Assembly (NCBI RefSeq): GCF_000190535.1
Contig: NC_015160.1
Location: forward strand, 3,534,001-3,598,000
DNA: 64,000 nucleotides
Direction: 5' to 3'
Source of the DNA: Odoribacter splanchnicus DSM 20712
Lineage (GTDB): Bacteria > Bacteroidota > Bacteroidia > Bacteroidales > Marinifilaceae
Part shown: piece after piece, positions 9,489 to 18,748 of the stretch
Layout: each line of letters opens with the position of its first letter
How positions within the stretch are numbered: the stretch's first letter is position 1
Translations under genes and position numbers: made by a program
The notes under the pieces: model-generated
What the model saw: the letters and a program-made list of their open reading frames with translations, nothing else
Database searches by the model: none
Told to the model about the DNA's origin: nothing

Positions 9489-9827
9489 TTATTGAGCGGC
9501 TACTTCATTTTGATAAGTGTAATCACCGAAACCTAAAATCGGGAAGAAAACGAAAGGTAAAAGAATCAGACCGATGGTAAAGCCGATTCCCTGACCGAAT
9601 TTTTTGGCTATTTCATTGTAAAGCATGATAGCGAATACAATATTTACCAACGGAATGAAAAACATGATCACCCACCAGGCCGGTTTGGCTGCTATCTTAG
9701 TCATCAGATAGATGTTGTAAATCGGAATGATACATCCCCAACCCGGCTGCCCGGCCTTTTCAAATGTTTTCCACATGCCTGCGATGACGATCACGACAAT
9801 CGCAAGATAAATAATAGAACCAATCAT
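9489..9827 (-). CDS. DUF5684 small membrane protein
   Basis: A 112-residue integral membrane protein with about four hydrophobic segments: residues 2-18, 45-70 (two closely spaced) and 82-100. The motif FEKAGQPGWGCIIPIYNIYLM, followed by PAWW and FIPLVNIVF, is characteristic of DUF5684. The family has no assigned biochemical role and is sometimes found beside signal peptidase or stress genes. It stands alone here, with a -7 box upstream at 9887-9894 and the MITE-like element beyond. Confidence 0.8.
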   Translation of the reverse strand: MIGSIIYLAIVVIVIAGMWKTFEKAGQPGWGCIIPIYNIYLMTKIAAKPAWWVIMFFIPLVNIVFAIMLYNEIAKKFGQGIGFTIGLILLPFVFFPILGFGDYTYQNEVAAQ

Positions 9828-9886
9828 AATTTTTAGTTTTTAGTTATAAAAGTAATGATGCACACCTAAATCTTGATTAGATTATG

Positions 9887-9894
9887 CAAATATA
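9887..9894 (-). promoter_or_regulatory. Possible -7 box for the DUF5684 gene
   Basis: TATATTTG on the minus strand matches TAnnTTTG, 60 bp upstream of the start codon. No TTG is seen at the expected upstream distance, so this is tentative. Confidence 0.35.
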
Positions 9895-9983
9895 CATATT
9901 TTGGGAATCGGTTACGTCTGATTGGAATTTTTTTTGAATTTGATATCGGTATCTGATCAAAACTTAATAATTCATAAAATTTA

Positions 9984-10557
9984 TGGTATTTATATACATG
10001 TTTATCCTAAATGTAGGTTTATTTTTTCTTTCTATTCCGATTCCGGTTTTTATACCGTCGGACCGGTTCGCCTGGAACGGTCCGGTAAGGCTTTCCTTCA
10101 CTGACCGGCGGAACTCCTCGCAAGCTCGTCAGACACCACCGGTCGGGCGTTCGGAAAACCTAACCGGATCCTCGTCCCCGCTCCAATGGTCTTCCGGCAT
10201 AAAACCCTCCATCTCACGGCAGAGCTAACCGGTAAAGAAAATACAAGCGGAAATTTACAACAATAGGAAGCCTGATCATCTTTTATCAAATCAAGACCGG
10301 TCTACAATTCAGTGATAACGTTAGGCGAAGGTGATCGGGATTGGAGACCATTGGAGCTCTGGCGAGTGTCGTCTTACTTTTTCTGAACGCCCGGCCGGTG
10401 GTGTCTGACGAGCCTGCGAGGAGTTCCGCCGGTCAGTGATAGAAAAAGCCAGACGACCGACAGAAGCGACCGGGTCTCCAATCCCGATCACCGGAGACGA
10501 ATTAGTAACGACGAAATAAACCTACGTTTATAAGTGTAAATATGTATATAACTACCA
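9984..10557. mobile_element. MITE-like inverted-repeat element, non-coding, with 6-bp target duplication
   Basis: A 574-bp non-coding element. Its ends are imperfect inverted repeats beginning tggta (9984) and ending tacca (10557); 16 of the first 18 bases match after reverse complement, and similarity resumes through aggttta. A second arm pair, 10098-10158 against 10378-10439, is about 58 of 61 identical as an inverted repeat. Smaller nested repeats include gatcgggattggagac at 10333-10348 and its complement near 10474-10489. The element is flanked by aattta on both sides (9978-9983 and 10558-10563), as expected for a 6-bp target-site duplication. The right copy contains the RDD gene stop codon, so insertion happened at that stop and kept it. 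No transposase is encoded. Confidence 0.7.
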
Positions 10558-10560
10558 AAT

Positions 10561-11262
10561 TTATTTCGTCAAATGAATATAGTCCGTCAATATAGTTTGG
10601 ATGAATTGTAAATTATTCATATGAGTTTCTATTCCGGTCAATTCCTTGATCTTAGCCGATAAAGGCTCCAGGAGTTTATACTCTTTGTTTTTTTCGAATT
10701 CCCGGAACACTTCCCGGACAATGGCCATGTCTTTATCCGAAAGCATAGCGATTTGGGGAAAAGTCGGCTGGTAAGATTCCGGTGTTTCGAAAAAACTGAG
10801 CCGTCTCAGATCGGTGTCCTTTTTTTCATGAATGACCGTGGTACCTGCTGCCAAATCCCCGAGACGCTGCATTTTCGAACTGATGATAATGCTCAGCATA
10901 GCAAGAATACCCATACTGGCACTGATGTCTACCAGACGCAATATCCAGCGCAACAGACAATTCCAGAAAGAGAGCTTTCGGCCGTCGAGCCGTACGACCC
11001 TTAAATGTAAAGTTAGTTTACCCAGACTCCTGCCATGAAAAAAGTATTCACAAACAAAATGGTAACACATTAAAATGACCAATAAGATAATGGCTGTCGT
11101 GGTGTTCCTGAAAATACTACTGAGGGAAGCCAGGGTGAAACAGAGTATGTATATTCCGCCTAAGAAAGCCAGGTCGATGAGGGTTGCCCCTATCCGGTTC
11201 ACCAATCCTGCCGGCTGGTATGCAATATTGACGTGCTGGGCAGTACGTATAGATATATCCAT
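10561..11262 (-). CDS. RDD family membrane protein
   Basis: A 233-residue protein with an N-terminal RDD domain: GLVNRIGATLIDLAFLGGIYIL carries the Arg and Asp of the family, then a second membrane segment TAIILLVILMCYHFV and a third near residues 115-130. GRSLGKLTLHLRVVRLDG is also typical. The C-terminal 90 residues are soluble. RDD proteins are poorly characterised; some act in ion or solute transport. The gene is divergent from the SpoIIM-like gene, an arrangement common in this phylum, so it probably belongs functionally to the MoxR/DUF58 group. The stop codon lies inside the target duplication of the neighbouring element. Confidence 0.88.
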   Translation of the reverse strand: MDISIRTAQHVNIAYQPAGLVNRIGATLIDLAFLGGIYILCFTLASLSSIFRNTTTAIILLVILMCYHFVCEYFFHGRSLGKLTLHLRVVRLDGRKLSFWNCLLRWILRLVDISASMGILAMLSIIISSKMQRLGDLAAGTTVIHEKKDTDLRRLSFFETPESYQPTFPQIAMLSDKDMAIVREVFREFEKNKEYKLLEPLSAKIKELTGIETHMNNLQFIQTILTDYIHLTK

Positions 11263-11293
11263 ATAAGTTGAATTTATATTCTATTTTATCTTG

Positions 11294-11301
11294 CAAACAT
11301 A
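11294..11301 (-). promoter_or_regulatory. Possible -7 box for the RDD gene
   Basis: TATGTTTG on the minus strand matches TAnnTTTG, 32 bp upstream of the RDD start and inside the 86-bp divergent gap. No clear upstream TTG box is seen. Confidence 0.4.
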
Positions 11302-11348
11302 TGTTTTTTTCTGAAAAAAATATACTTTTATGCTGTTTAACTGAGAGT

Positions 11349-12314
11349 ATGAAAGAAGCCCGGTTTATTTCACGCAATAAAGATAAATGGAAAAATATGG
11401 AAAACGGACAGCAACCGGATGCGGAGCATTTGGCTGCTAATTTTATCGAATTGTCCGATGATCTGGCTTATGCCCGTACTTTTTATCCGGGAAGCGAGGT
11501 GGAACGCTACCTGAACCAGCTGATTGCCGGTTATCAAACCGATATCAACTCGCGGCCTGTGCGGAAAAATAAACCGATATGGTATTTTTGGAAACAAGAA
11601 TTGCCTTTACTGTTGGCCAGCGAATACAAAACCTTACTTTTTGCCTTTTTCTTTTTCGTGTTGTCGGCTTTTGTCGGGGTATTTTCAGCTGCTCACGATG
11701 AGTCGTTCATCCGCTTGATTTTGGGAGATACTTATGTGAATATGACCATCGATAATATCACTTCCGGTAAACCGATGGGCGTTTATAACCAGGGAGACGA
11801 ATGGGAGATGTTTTTGCGGATTACGACGAACAATATCCGGGTGTCTTTTATCGCTTTTGCTTTCGGGTTATTTTTTTCGGCCGGAACTTTGTGGATCCTT
11901 TTCTCGAACGGGATGATGATCGGTGCTTTCGAATATTTTTTCTATAAATACGGTTTATTGGCCCACTCCGTCATGTCGGTATGGGCACACGGTACTTTCG
12001 AGATTACTTCGGTTATTATTGCCGGAGCTGCCGGTCTGATTATGGGGAATAGCTTTTTGTTTCCCGGGACTTATCCCCGTTTGTTTTCTTTCAGGCGGGG
12101 AGCTGTTCGTGGGGTGAAGATCGTAGCGGGATTAGTTCCCTTTTTTATTCTGGCCGGCGTGATCGAGAGTTATATTACCCGTTATGCAGATGCTATGCCT
12201 GTCGTCGGTGCACTCTGTATCGGGATTTCGGCTGTCGGCGTGATCGGTTATTTTATCGTTTATCCTGTGATCATCGGGCGCAGACAGAAGTTGAACGAAG
12301 GAGAAATAGATTGA
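11349..12314 (+). CDS. Stage II sporulation protein M-like membrane protein
   Basis: A 321-residue protein. The first 90 residues are soluble and resemble the usual N-terminal segment of SpoIIM/DUF95 proteins (FIELSDDLAYARTFYPGSEVERYLN). Five to six membrane segments follow, with conserved NNIRVSFIAFAFG and VWAHGTFEITSVIIAGAAGL. The organism is not expected to sporulate; in Bacteroidota this family travels with RDD and MoxR genes and its role is unknown. The frame is open upstream to 11268, but the ATG at 11349 (MKEARFISRNK) is preferred because the upstream part lies in the divergent promoter region. Confidence 0.85.
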   Translation: MKEARFISRNKDKWKNMENGQQPDAEHLAANFIELSDDLAYARTFYPGSEVERYLNQLIAGYQTDINSRPVRKNKPIWYFWKQELPLLLASEYKTLLFAFFFFVLSAFVGVFSAAHDESFIRLILGDTYVNMTIDNITSGKPMGVYNQGDEWEMFLRITTNNIRVSFIAFAFGLFFSAGTLWILFSNGMMIGAFEYFFYKYGLLAHSVMSVWAHGTFEITSVIIAGAAGLIMGNSFLFPGTYPRLFSFRRGAVRGVKIVAGLVPFFILAGVIESYITRYADAMPVVGALCIGISAVGVIGYFIVYPVIIGRRQKLNEGEID

Positions 12315-12338
12315 TTGATATTTTAAATATACATGTGA

Positions 12339-13214
12339 ATGGAAAAGATTAATTTTAATCAGGTACGTGGGTTCAGTGATTCGATTACCCTGACTTTTAA
12401 TTTTATTAAACAGGAATTTAAGCCTTTGCTGAGGTCTTTTGCGGTGATTGCCCTGCCTGTTATTTTTATCGGATTGTTTTTTATGAGCTATTCGGCTCGT
12501 GAGAGCTTGATTGCGATCGTACAGCCTGATCAATACGCCGGATCGCCGCTCGATATGCTGACCAATAGCCTGTTGACCAATCTTTCGACGATGGTGATCT
12601 ATTTCTGGATGGCGCTGATCGGTATCGCTTATATTCGTGTTTATCAGGATAAAGTTGCTGCGGCCGACGAGGCAAGAATCACTCCGGGAGAGGTTTGGCA
12701 AGTGATGTGGCGTAATCTGGGTAAATCCCTGTTGTGGGCGGTTATCTATTTGCTGATGGTTGTTTTCGGTACGATACTCTTTATTGCTCCCGGGGTTTAT
12801 CTGGGAGTCGTTTTTGGTTTCGTATTCTATTATATGATACTGGAAAACCGGTCGATTTCGGCGGGAATGAGCGGTTCGAGAGAGTTGTTGAAGGGAAAGT
12901 GGTGGAATTTCTTCGGGTATGTGATCGTTTTACAGTTGATTGTCGGCGGGCTTTCTTATATTTTTTCCATTCCCTACCTGGTATTGACTTTTAAGACTAC
13001 TTTTACCCAGCAGCTTCCTGGAATTTACGAAACGACTTTTAGTCTTTTGTTCGCAAACCTGGGACAAAGCCTGTTGCAACTGATCTCCGTGGTGGGTATT
13101 GCAGTCCGGTTCTTCACTTATCTGGAACAGAAAGAACATACCGGTCTGTTGAGTAAGATCGGACAGATCGGGAATAGGGATAAACAAATGCCGGAGCGTG
13201 AAGAAATGCATTGA
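12339..13214 (+). CDS. Polytopic membrane protein of the MoxR/DUF58 operon
   Basis: A 291-residue protein with about six hydrophobic segments, starting near residues 35-52 (FAVIALPVIFIGLFF) and including LLWAVIYLLMVVFGTILFIAPGVYLGVVFGFVFYYM. The segment ENRSISAGMSGSRELLKGKWWNFFGYVIVLQLI recalls membrane proteins of the glycerophosphoryl diester phosphodiesterase membrane-domain type, but I do not assign a family. It starts 24 bp after the SpoIIM-like gene and overlaps the next gene by 17 bp, so it is cotranscribed and presumably works with the same complex. Confidence 0.8.
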   Translation: MEKINFNQVRGFSDSITLTFNFIKQEFKPLLRSFAVIALPVIFIGLFFMSYSARESLIAIVQPDQYAGSPLDMLTNSLLTNLSTMVIYFWMALIGIAYIRVYQDKVAAADEARITPGEVWQVMWRNLGKSLLWAVIYLLMVVFGTILFIAPGVYLGVVFGFVFYYMILENRSISAGMSGSRELLKGKWWNFFGYVIVLQLIVGGLSYIFSIPYLVLTFKTTFTQQLPGIYETTFSLLFANLGQSLLQLISVVGIAVRFFTYLEQKEHTGLLSKIGQIGNRDKQMPEREEMH

Positions 13215-13926
13215 ATATATTGTTTTTGTCGTCGTTCTGCTTGTGGGACGGGGAGAGGGGTATGCTGCTTCGGTTTCGGCGGAGTCGGTATCGGTTTCTG
13301 GTCGGATCGCTTATCGGGAACGTACTCCCGGAGAAAACTTTTTACAACAGTACCGTGACGATCCGGCATTCGATTATTCGGTGAAACCGGTTGCCGAAAC
13401 CGGTGATTGGTGGCAGAGATTGAGGTGGTGGCTCATGCAGCATATCTTCGGTAGTTACACGCATAAAGATATCGTATGGCTGGACTTGTTGCTGAAAGTG
13501 CTGGCAGGGCTGATCGTCGTTTTTGGCATTTATAAACTCGTACGCAGTAAGTTTTGGCTGACTGCAAAATCGGAACCGGACTTTCAGAAAACGATGGACC
13601 CCTGGATAGGTGAAGCCTGGAACGAACTTTCTTACCGGCAAATGCTGGAACAAGCCGTGGCGGAAAATGATTTCAAATTGGCTATACGCATTCGCTATGG
13701 AGGCCTGCTGCATTTGATGGATGAAAAAGGAATGATCCGCTGGGATGCCCATAAAACGAATAGATCCTATTACTATGAATTGAAAGATAAAGCCTTAAGG
13801 GATGATTTTGAAAAGCTCGCTTATATTTTCGATTGCGTGTGTTACGGTGATTTTGAGGTGAGTGCTTCTCTGTATGGGCAACTTGAACCGGTGTTCGACG
13901 AATTCCGGGATAAACTGAAAAAATGA
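13198..13926 (+). CDS. DUF4129 domain protein
   Basis: A 242-residue protein. A GTG start at 13198 begins a signal-like segment (IVFVVVLLVGRGEGYA). A membrane helix lies near residues 97-116 (LLLKVLAGLIVVFGIYKLV). The C-terminal domain has the DUF4129 pattern, with paired helices around LAIRIRYGGLLHLMDEKGMIRWDAHKTNRSYYYEL. In Bacteroidota this family sits between SpoIIM and DUF4350 genes in the MoxR operon. It overlaps both neighbours (17 bp before, 4 bp after), which suggests translational coupling. The molecular role is unknown. Confidence 0.85.
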   Translation: MKKCIEYIVFVVVLLVGRGEGYAASVSAESVSVSGRIAYRERTPGENFLQQYRDDPAFDYSVKPVAETGDWWQRLRWWLMQHIFGSYTHKDIVWLDLLLKVLAGLIVVFGIYKLVRSKFWLTAKSEPDFQKTMDPWIGEAWNELSYRQMLEQAVAENDFKLAIRIRYGGLLHLMDEKGMIRWDAHKTNRSYYYELKDKALRDDFEKLAYIFDCVCYGDFEVSASLYGQLEPVFDEFRDKLKK

Positions 13927-15095
13927 AGATTAGAAATTTTGTCGGTATTGCATTATTGTTGATCTTATCACTGATCTACACCTGGTATGAGGCAAATCGT
14001 CCCCGGCCGGTAGATTGGTCCGAAACGTATTCGCCGAAGGATAAGATCCCTTACGGTACTTACATTACATACCGGAGCTTGCCTGAATTATTCCCGGATT
14101 CAAAGATCAGGACTTCGCGCTTGTCGATAGCCGAAGAGTTCGGAAGTGGGCGGGATACATCTGCCGGGACATACATTTTTGTCGGTTCGGACTATCGGAT
14201 CGATGCCCTTGAATTGAAACATTTGATGCAGTGGGTAGAGAAAGGAAATGATATGTTCGTTGCCGCCGGGTGGATTGCCGACACGCTGTTGAATGCTTTA
14301 TCCCTGAAGCTGGAACAGAATTTGAACCCCAGCGGCAGTAAATTGCTTTTTGCTCCCGGGCACGTATATCCGTTTTATAAAATCCGGCACGGTAGCTATT
14401 TTGTCTTGCCGGCTGATTTTAAAGGCGAACGTTTGGGGATCAGGATCGATAACGATTCCACCGATTTTATCCGCCTACCCTATGGGCGGGGACAGGTATT
14501 CCTGAATTTGAATCCCTGGGCTTTCACCAATCGCTGGGTTTTGGATAGTGTCTGTGGCGATTATTATTACAAGGCGTTGTCGTGGTTACCGGATAAAGGT
14601 CGAACAGTGATTTGGGACGCCTACCACACGTTGGGAAGGCAGGAAGCACAAACACCTTTGCGGGTGATTTTGCAATACCCTGCCTTAAAATGGGCGCTTT
14701 ATCTGTTGCTGGCAGGAGCTTTGTGTTATGTGCTGTTCCGCGCACGGAGAGAACAACGTCCGATTCCGGTAATCCACCCTCCGGAAAATAAAATGCTCGA
14801 ATTTATAGCTACCGTGAGTTCACTTTATTATAAACAGAAAGAACATTCGGCGATTGCTTTAAAACTGACCGACTATTTTCTGGGAGAGGTCAGGACCAGA
14901 TATCAACTGGCTACCGACCGGCTGGACGAACCCTTTATCCTTGGGTTATCCGCACGCTCCGGGGTAGAGGAGGAAGATACCCGCAGACTGGTGCAGCTGA
15001 TTACGAAAATCAGGACCAGCCGGCAGGTGAATGAAACCGAATTGCGTAATTTGGTACAGGGAACAGAACTTTTTAACAGGAAATTAAATCAATAA
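13923..15095 (+). CDS. DUF4350 domain protein
   Basis: A 390-residue membrane-anchored protein. Residues 5-22 form an N-terminal membrane helix (FVGIALLLILSLIYTWYE). The DUF4350 domain follows: YSPKDKIPYGTYITYRSLPELFP, then a GATase-like segment TYIFVGSDYRIDALELKHLMQWVEKGNDMFVAAG. A second helix is near residues 262-282 (LKWALYLLLAGALCYVLFRA), followed by a cytoplasmic tail rich in basic residues. The start overlaps the DUF4129 stop as ATGA. It belongs to the MoxR/DUF58 operon; its function is not known. Confidence 0.88.
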   Translation: MKIRNFVGIALLLILSLIYTWYEANRPRPVDWSETYSPKDKIPYGTYITYRSLPELFPDSKIRTSRLSIAEEFGSGRDTSAGTYIFVGSDYRIDALELKHLMQWVEKGNDMFVAAGWIADTLLNALSLKLEQNLNPSGSKLLFAPGHVYPFYKIRHGSYFVLPADFKGERLGIRIDNDSTDFIRLPYGRGQVFLNLNPWAFTNRWVLDSVCGDYYYKALSWLPDKGRTVIWDAYHTLGRQEAQTPLRVILQYPALKWALYLLLAGALCYVLFRARREQRPIPVIHPPENKMLEFIATVSSLYYKQKEHSAIALKLTDYFLGEVRTRYQLATDRLDEPFILGLSARSGVEEEDTRRLVQLITKIRTSRQVNETELRNLVQGTELFNRKLNQ

Positions 15096-15098
15096 AAT

Positions 15099-16070
15099 AT
15101 GGATACTGGTTTTGAAACGAGAATAGATTTTTCAGCGTTGAATGAGAAAATTGGTTTGTTAAGAGAACAAATGGCCCGGGTGATTATCGGGCAGCGGCAA
15201 GTGGTCGATTTGTTACTGACGGCCTTGCTGGCCGACGGCCATGTTTTGATCGAAGGAGTACCCGGAGTGGCTAAAACATTGATGGCTAAGGTGTTGTCTC
15301 ATTTGATCGAAGCCGGTTTCTGCCGTATTCAGTTTACCCCCGACCTGATGCCGAGTGATGTCCTCGGGACTTCGGTATTTTTACCTTCTACAGGAAAATT
15401 CGAGTTCCGGCAGGGGCCTGTATTTACCAATATTTTATTGGTGGATGAGATCAACCGCTCGCCGGCAAAGACGCAGGCTGCCCTTTTTGAAGTTATGGAA
15501 GAAAGACAGATTACCAATGATGGTGTAGAATATGCTATGGAGTTTCCATTTATGGTCGTCGCAACGCAGAATCCGGTAGAACACGAAGGCACTTATCGCC
15601 TGCCGGAAGCCCAACTCGACCGGTTTATGTTTAAAATTTTAGTGGATTATCCCAGGAAAGAAGAAGAGATTGAAGTATTGGAATTGCACGATAAAAGATC
15701 GTCCGAAAGTTGGAAAGAACAAACACCGGTAGTATCGGTCGGGGAATTGAGCTATTTACGGGAGAAAGTACATGATGTGCATGTCGACGGAAAAATAAAA
15801 GCTTTTATCGTAGATATCGTCGGTACAACCCGCGACAATGCCTGGTTGTACCTGGGTGCCTCTCCCCGGGCATCGATCGCTTTGATGAATAGTGCAAAAG
15901 CATTTGCTGCCATCAGCGGACGTGATTTTGTCGTTCCTGAGGATGTATTGTATCTGGCTGCTCCGGTATTGCGGCATCGCGTGCAGCTTTCGGCCGAGAA
16001 AGAGTTGGAAGGGGTTGTGGTGGATCAGGTCATTCAACAATTGATCGCTAAAGTCGAAATTCCCAGATAA
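15099..16070 (+). CDS. MoxR family AAA+ ATPase
   Basis: A 323-residue AAA+ ATPase, full length for MoxR. Walker A is GVPGVAKT at residues 53-60; Walker B is ILLVDEINR near residue 115; sensor 1 is VVATQNPVEHEGTYRLPEAQLDRFMF. MoxR ATPases act as chaperones for VWA/DUF58 proteins, often in envelope stress or cofactor insertion. It is flanked by DUF4350 (3-bp gap) and DUF58 (1-bp overlap), the standard group, and the adjoining DUF58 protein is its probable partner. Confidence 0.95.
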   Translation: MDTGFETRIDFSALNEKIGLLREQMARVIIGQRQVVDLLLTALLADGHVLIEGVPGVAKTLMAKVLSHLIEAGFCRIQFTPDLMPSDVLGTSVFLPSTGKFEFRQGPVFTNILLVDEINRSPAKTQAALFEVMEERQITNDGVEYAMEFPFMVVATQNPVEHEGTYRLPEAQLDRFMFKILVDYPRKEEEIEVLELHDKRSSESWKEQTPVVSVGELSYLREKVHDVHVDGKIKAFIVDIVGTTRDNAWLYLGASPRASIALMNSAKAFAAISGRDFVVPEDVLYLAAPVLRHRVQLSAEKELEGVVVDQVIQQLIAKVEIPR

Positions 16071-17392
16071 TGAAGGAACTCTTTTTGAACCGGCGTTTTT
16101 TTATGTTCCTGTGGGGTGGGGTATTCGCTTTACTGCTGACCTTCGTATTTCCTCGGGTATATCCCTGGGTAATTTGGGCTTTGGGATGCGGAGGGGGACT
16201 CGTCGTTGTGGATATCACCTTGTTGTATGGATTCGGAAAGGCATGCGGTGCACAACGTATCGTAGGGGATAAATTTTCCAACGGGGAAGAAAATCCGGTA
16301 CGGATCCGGGTGGAAAACAAGTATCCTTTTGCGGTCCGGGTGCGTGTCGTAGATGAAGCGCCGGTCGAATTTCAGGAAAGAAACAACAGTTTGAATTTTT
16401 GTCTGTCCTCCCACGAACACAAAGAAGGTACTTACTTCCTCCGCCCTGTAAAACGGGGGGCTTACCGGTTCGGGCAGATCAGGGTATTCGTGACCTCCCG
16501 TTTGTCGCTGGTCGAACGCCGCTATTCCTTCGGAAAAGAAAAGGAAGTGGCGGTTTATCCTTCCTTTGTCTCTATGCGGAAATACGAATTACTGGCATTT
16601 ACAGGCCGGCAGTCCGGTAACGGGATAAAACGGATACGGGTGGCCGGTATTTCCACTGCTTTCGACCAGATAAAGCCTTATATCCAGGGTGATGATCCCC
16701 GTACCGTAAATTGGAAAGCGACCGCCAAATGCAACCGGCTTATGGTCAACTCCTATACCGAAGAACGTTCACAATCCGTGTATTGCGTGATCGATAAAGG
16801 ACGGACCATGCAAGCTCCTTTTCGGGGAATGACGACTTTGGATTATGCGATCAATGCCACTCTGGCCTTGGCGAATATCATTCTGAAAAAAGGAGATAAA
16901 GCCGGATTACTGACTTTCTCTGATAAAGCCGGAGCGTTGATAAAAGCAGATAACCGCCGGTTGCAGCTGAATAGCATCAGCGAGGCGCTTTATAGTCAGC
17001 AGACTTATTATCTGGAGTCGGATTTCGAGCAATTGTGCGTCACGGCTTCCCGGCAGATCCATAACCGGAGTCTGCTGATCCTTTTTACAAATTTCGATAC
17101 CGTCGACGGGATGAAGCGCCGTTTGCCGGCCTTGAAAAGGTTGACGGATAACCATTTGCTGCTGATCGTTTTATTTGAAAACACAGAGATCAACCGGGTG
17201 GTGACCGAACCGGCCTTGAGCATCCGGGATATCTATTTCAAAGCTTTAGCCGGAAGTTTTATTACAGAGAAAAGGCGTATCGCCCACGAGCTGAGAAATG
17301 CCGGTATTTATACCATTCTGACCGAACCCGAAAAACTGACCGCTACGGTGATCGATGGCTATCTGGAAATGAAGGAAAGGGGACTTGTTTAA
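16070..17392 (+). CDS. DUF58 domain protein, membrane-anchored, with degenerate MIDAS
   Basis: A 440-residue protein with two N-terminal membrane helices (residues 6-55: FMFLWGGVFALLLTFVF and ALGCGGGLVVVDITLLY), a beta-rich region, then the DUF58 signature around QGDDPRTVNWKATAKCNRLMV. The following strand reads VIDKGRTM, so the MIDAS is DxGxT rather than DxSxS, unlike the soluble copy at 322-1242. The start ATG shares one base with the moxR stop. It is the natural client or partner of the MoxR ATPase. The gene overlaps the convergent MFS gene by 4 bp. Confidence 0.9.
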   Translation: MKELFLNRRFFMFLWGGVFALLLTFVFPRVYPWVIWALGCGGGLVVVDITLLYGFGKACGAQRIVGDKFSNGEENPVRIRVENKYPFAVRVRVVDEAPVEFQERNNSLNFCLSSHEHKEGTYFLRPVKRGAYRFGQIRVFVTSRLSLVERRYSFGKEKEVAVYPSFVSMRKYELLAFTGRQSGNGIKRIRVAGISTAFDQIKPYIQGDDPRTVNWKATAKCNRLMVNSYTEERSQSVYCVIDKGRTMQAPFRGMTTLDYAINATLALANIILKKGDKAGLLTFSDKAGALIKADNRRLQLNSISEALYSQQTYYLESDFEQLCVTASRQIHNRSLLILFTNFDTVDGMKRRLPALKRLTDNHLLLIVLFENTEINRVVTEPALSIRDIYFKALAGSFITEKRRIAHELRNAGIYTILTEPEKLTATVIDGYLEMKERGLV

Positions 17393-18714
17393 ATCTGCTC
17401 TTCTGCAGCATCGATCCCCGTTGCAATTTCCTGGATAATCCCTTTCCGGATATAGACTTGCCGGGCATGTTTCCGTACCAATGGGCGGTAGTATTCGAAA
17501 ATAATTCCTCCGAGAGCACAGGAAACACCTGAAATCAGGATGATAGCCGGTAAATCGGTTTGCTTTTCCAGACTGCCCAGAAACATACTCCCCACCGGAG
17601 CTATTCCGGTGAAAGTCATTGCCAGATATCCCATGACACGTCCTCTTTTATCTTCATCGGATAACGTTTGTAACAGGGTGTTGATAGAGGCTACCGTACT
17701 GATGATGGCAAATCCTGCTGGCAGGCAAATGAATGCTGCAATCCAATAAGTATCGATATACGATAGAATCATTAGGCTGATCCCCAGCAGGAAGGCCGAT
17801 ATCGTGACTACCTTACCCAGGCCGACTACGCTTTTGCGGGCTGCGAGGTAAAGGGCGGCCAGAAAAGAGCCCACTCCGATGCAGGATAGTAAAAATCCCA
17901 GCATTTCGCTATCTCCCTGAAGAATATCCTTGACATAAGCCGGAATAAAAGTCATGAGCGGCAAGCCGAAGAAACTAACGGCACTCATTAACAACAACAG
18001 GGCCCGTATGGGAATGTTACCGGACACATAGGAGAAACCTTCTTGTATATCTGTGAGCACATTCTGCCGGCGGTGCTGAACGGTAAAAGGAGACAGGCGT
18101 ATCAGGAAGAGGGCGATGATGACTCCCAGGTAACTGATTCCGTTCAATAGAAAGCAGAGCCCTTCACCGAAGATTCCGATCAGTACTCCTCCGACTGCCG
18201 GGCCGATGAGCCGGGAACCATTGATCACAGCCGAATTGAGCGCGATGGCATTGCTGAGATGTTCTTTGGCTACCAAACTCGGATAGAAGGCTTGACGGGT
18301 GGGATTGTCCAGGGCGTTGATGCAACCGATCAGCAGGCTTAAAATCAGGATATGCCATACTTCGATCACGCCGCTCAAGGTCAGTGCTGCCATCGAAAGG
18401 GCTTGTACCATAGATAAAGATTGGGTCAGGATCAGTATTTTTTGCCGGTCGAAACGATCGACAAAAACACTCATGAGGGGGGTGACCAATAAAATCGGAA
18501 TTTGGGCCATAAAAGTTACCGTTGCCAGCAAAAATACCGAACCGGTCAGGCGGTATACCAACCAGCTCATCGCAATCTGTTGCATCCAGGTCCCGGTCAG
18601 CGACACACACATCCCCGTGAAATACAACCGGAAATTACGCGTCTTCAACGATATCAGAATAGATGAAAAAGCCTTACCGTTATCCGGTAAGATCTCCCGT
18701 AATCCTCGAATCAC
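17389..18714 (-). CDS. MFS transporter (MFS_3 / enterobactin exporter-like)
   Basis: A 441-residue transporter with about 12 membrane helices. The N terminus FSSILISLKTRNFRLYFTGMCVSLTGTWMQ is typical of the MFS_3 group, and the loop between helices 2 and 3 reads VDRFDRQKILILTQSLSM, the MFS motif A variant. The group includes EntS-like siderophore and drug exporters; the substrate cannot be read from sequence. The C-terminal 40 residues are hydrophilic. It lies 34 bp downstream of the LUD gene on the same strand and may be cotranscribed. Confidence 0.9.
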   Translation of the reverse strand: MIRGLREILPDNGKAFSSILISLKTRNFRLYFTGMCVSLTGTWMQQIAMSWLVYRLTGSVFLLATVTFMAQIPILLVTPLMSVFVDRFDRQKILILTQSLSMVQALSMAALTLSGVIEVWHILILSLLIGCINALDNPTRQAFYPSLVAKEHLSNAIALNSAVINGSRLIGPAVGGVLIGIFGEGLCFLLNGISYLGVIIALFLIRLSPFTVQHRRQNVLTDIQEGFSYVSGNIPIRALLLLMSAVSFFGLPLMTFIPAYVKDILQGDSEMLGFLLSCIGVGSFLAALYLAARKSVVGLGKVVTISAFLLGISLMILSYIDTYWIAAFICLPAGFAIISTVASINTLLQTLSDEDKRGRVMGYLAMTFTGIAPVGSMFLGSLEKQTDLPAIILISGVSCALGGIIFEYYRPLVRKHARQVYIRKGIIQEIATGIDAAEEQI

Positions 18715-18748
18715 TTTCTTTTTCTTTTAATCCCTGATTTTGTTTCGT

